This document shows, piece after piece, positions 62,248-64,000 of a DNA stretch of 64,000 nucleotides. The stretch comes from Duganella dendranthematis. GTDB lineage: Bacteria; Pseudomonadota; Gammaproteobacteria; Burkholderiales; Burkholderiaceae_D. A program made the position numbers and the translations under genes. Where the stretch lies: positions 4,402,001 through 4,466,000 of the forward strand of contig NZ_CP051684.1 of NCBI RefSeq assembly GCF_012849375.1, given 5' to 3'. The stretch's first letter is position 1. Each line of letters starts with the position of its first letter. A model generated the notes under the pieces. That model saw nothing but the letters and a program-made list of their open reading frames with translations, was not told the origin of the DNA and did not search any database.

Positions 62248-63458
62248 GCAAGAACACTTCCGGCCCGTTGGCCGGCATCAAGGTACTGGAACTGGGCACG
62301 CTGATCGCGGGCCCTTTTTGTGCGCGCATGCTGGCCGAGTTTGGCGCCGAAGTCATCAAGGTCGAATCGCCCGATGGCGGCGATCCGATCCGCAAATGGC
62401 GCGTGCTGAAGGACGGCACCTCGCTGTGGTGGTCGGTGCAGTCGCGCAACAAGAAATCGCTGACCCTGAACATGAAGCATCCGCAGGGCCGCGAGATCGC
62501 GCGCAAGCTGGCGCTGGAAGCCGACATCATCATCGAGAATTATCGCCCTGGCGTGCTGGAGAAGTGGGAGCTCGGCTACGAACAGCTGAAAGCGCTCGAT
62601 CCGTCCATCATCATGGTGCGCCTGTCCGGCTTTGGTCAGACCGGGCCGATGAAGGATTTGCCGGGCTTTGGCGCAATCGGCGAATCGATGGGCGGGCTGC
62701 GTTATGTGTCCGGCCATGCCGACCGGCCGCCGGTGCGCGTGGGCGTGTCGATCGGCGACTCGGTGGCGGCCCTGCACGGCGTGATCGGCGCCATGATGGC
62801 CTTGCGTCACCGCGACGCCACCGGCGGCAAGCTGAAAGGCGAGGGCCAGATGGTGGACGTGGCGCTGTACGAATCCGTGTTCAACCTGATGGAATCGCTG
62901 GTGCCGGAGTTTGACCATGCCGGCGTGGTGCGCGAGCGGACCGGTGGTTCGCTGCCGGGCATCGTGCCATCCAATACCTATACCACCAGCGATGGCGAGA
63001 ACATCGTCATCGCCGGCAATGGCGACGCGATCTTCAAGCGGCTGGCGCTGGCCATGGGCCGCATTGACATGGCCGGTGATGCCGAGCTGGAGCGCAACGA
63101 TGGCCGCGTCAGGCACACGCAGATGATCGACGACGCCATCCAGGCCTGGTGCGACACGCAGACCATCGACAGCGCGCTGGCGGTGCTGAAAGCGGCCGAC
63201 GTCCCGGCTGGCAAAATCTACTCGGTGCGCGACATGATGACCGACCCGCAATTCCTCGCGCGCGAGATGTTCGAGCAGCATCAGTTCGCCGATGGCACGC
63301 CGGTCAAGCTGCCGGCCATCTCGCCCAAATTATCAGCGACGCCGGGTCACACCAAATGGCTGGGCCCAACGCTTGGCCAGCATAACGACGAAGTCCTGCA
63401 GTCCCTGGGCTACACCGCCGCCGCCATCGCCGCCATGAAGCAGGATGGGGTGCTGTAG
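62244..63458 (+). CDS. CaiB/BaiF family CoA transferase (class III)
   Basis: The TTG at 62244, overlapping the recR stop and following GGAGAG, is the only start that keeps the complete N-terminus ([41 protein letters not shown]), giving 404 residues. [13 protein letters not shown] carries the catalytic Asp, and [14 protein letters not shown] and the C-terminal [16 protein letters not shown] are typical. It transfers CoA between carboxylic acids; the substrates (formyl-CoA, carnitine, succinyl-CoA-dependent and others) cannot be read from context. Confidence 0.93.
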   Translation: MSKNTSGPLAGIKVLELGTLIAGPFCARMLAEFGAEVIKVESPDGGDPIRKWRVLKDGTSLWWSVQSRNKKSLTLNMKHPQGREIARKLALEADIIIENYRPGVLEKWELGYEQLKALDPSIIMVRLSGFGQTGPMKDLPGFGAIGESMGGLRYVSGHADRPPVRVGVSIGDSVAALHGVIGAMMALRHRDATGGKLKGEGQMVDVALYESVFNLMESLVPEFDHAGVVRERTGGSLPGIVPSNTYTTSDGENIVIAGNGDAIFKRLALAMGRIDMAGDAELERNDGRVRHTQMIDDAIQAWCDTQTIDSALAVLKAADVPAGKIYSVRDMMTDPQFLAREMFEQHQFADGTPVKLPAISPKLSATPGHTKWLGPTLGQHNDEVLQSLGYTAAAIAAMKQDGVL

Positions 63459-63459
63459 T

Positions 63460-64000
63460 TCACACCGTAGCGAGCGCGGTTTGGCTGGCCAGCATGCGGT
63501 GGATTGTGTCGGGCGGCGAGGGATGGCCGAGGTAGTAGCCTTGCACCATGTCGCAGCCGTATTGTTCCAGCAGCACCAGCTGGGCGTCGGTCTCCACGCC
63601 TTCGGCCACGACGGCCATCTTCAGCCCGTGCGCCATGGCGATGATGGCGCGGGTGATGGCGGCGTTTTCGGAGTCCAGCGGCAGCCCGCTGATAAAGCTC
63701 TTGTCGATTTTCAGCGCGCGCACGTCGAAGCGCTTGAGGTAGTTCATCGACGAGTAGCCGGTGCCGAAGTCATCGATCGACAGATACACGCCGATGCCGC
63801 GCAGCTGTTCCAGCGTGGCCATGGTGGCGCGCGCATCGTCCATCAGCGTGCCTTCGGTCAGTTCCAGTTCCAGCAGCTCGGCCGGCAGGCCGGTGTCGTG
63901 CAGCGCCGACAGCACGATCTGCATCAGATTCTCATCCTTGAACTGCTTGGCCGACAGGTTGACCGCCACCCGCACCGGCGGCTTGCCCTGCGTCTGCCAT
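63460..64000 (-). CDS. EAL-domain cyclic-di-GMP phosphodiesterase, N-terminal part outside window
   Basis: The open frame enters from the right edge, with WQTQGKPPVRVAVNLSAKQFKDE, and ends at 63460. The phosphodiesterase motifs are all visible: LELELTEGTLM, LSIDDFGTGYSSMNYLKRF, LKIDKSFISGL, AEGVETDAQL, MVQGYYLGHPS. These are the active EAL residues (Glu, Asn, Asp pair, Lys, Glu), so c-di-GMP hydrolysis is likely. What precedes (PAS, GGDEF, membrane) is outside the window. Confidence 0.93.
   Translation of the reverse strand, partial: WQTQGKPPVRVAVNLSAKQFKDENLMQIVLSALHDTGLPAELLELELTEGTLMDDARATMATLEQLRGIGVYLSIDDFGTGYSSMNYLKRFDVRALKIDKSFISGLPLDSENAAITRAIIAMAHGLKMAVVAEGVETDAQLVLLEQYGCDMVQGYYLGHPSPPDTIHRMLASQTALATV

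Overview
The window is a high-GC bacterial chromosome segment, most likely from a betaproteobacterium of the Oxalobacteraceae (Duganella/Massilia/Pseudoduganella-like). This rests on several features together: tolQRAB-pal-cpoB preceded by ybgC, glyA with a ZTP riboswitch next to nrdR, a betaproteobacterial riboflavin locus with a RibBX-type protein, a PEP-CTERM protein, a Caulobacter-style TonB receptor, minor type IV pilin genes and the SRP RNA between ubiD and dnaX. The genus is an inference from protein character only.

Layout. 1-9 kb holds an HlyD-type adaptor (cut by the edge), two tiny membrane proteins, an outer-membrane transporter-like protein, a chemoreceptor, a DUF418 membrane protein, a YigZ protein, a SUV3-like helicase followed by an HNH protein, an esterase and a tRNA-Lys. 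9-24.5 kb is mixed chromosomal content: an acyltransferase, a TonB receptor, a PEP-CTERM protein, two quinone-reductase-like enzymes, a TetR regulator with three palindromic operators, a translationally coupled Crp-like regulator / hybrid kinase / response regulator operon, a chromate transporter and an unusual glycine-zipper protein with a small partner.

24.96-33.67 kb is an AT-richer genomic island at a tRNA-Lys gene, bounded by a 46-bp direct repeat of the tRNA 3' end. It carries a tightly coupled three-gene operon (ABC-type ATPase with a DUF3696-like end, Toprim/DUF4435-like putative nuclease, DUF262 protein), a SEFIR-domain gene with a downstream continuation in another frame, an XRE repressor with two operators, and remnants of an integrase and a radical-SAM gene. 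The ATPase-Toprim-DUF262 operon is the best candidate for an uncommon or undescribed defence system. Several island genes are broken by single-base frame changes, and no intact recombinase is visible.

33.6-64 kb returns to core genome: two more tRNA-Lys genes, the complete tol-pal cluster (one direction), an SDR enzyme, glyA under a ZTP riboswitch, nrdR, a minor-pilin operon (pilV-pilW-pilX-pilY1-pilE-fimT), riboflavin genes in two blocks (ribD-ribE, then ribBX-ribH-nusB), separated by a sugar module (ROK regulator divergent from SemiSWEET plus a mannitol/fructuronate-type dehydrogenase, with a perfect 29-bp palindrome between them) and a cytochrome c. Then follow a lytic transglycosylase, ubiD, the SRP RNA, dnaX-ybaB-recR, a CoA transferase and an EAL protein cut by the right edge.
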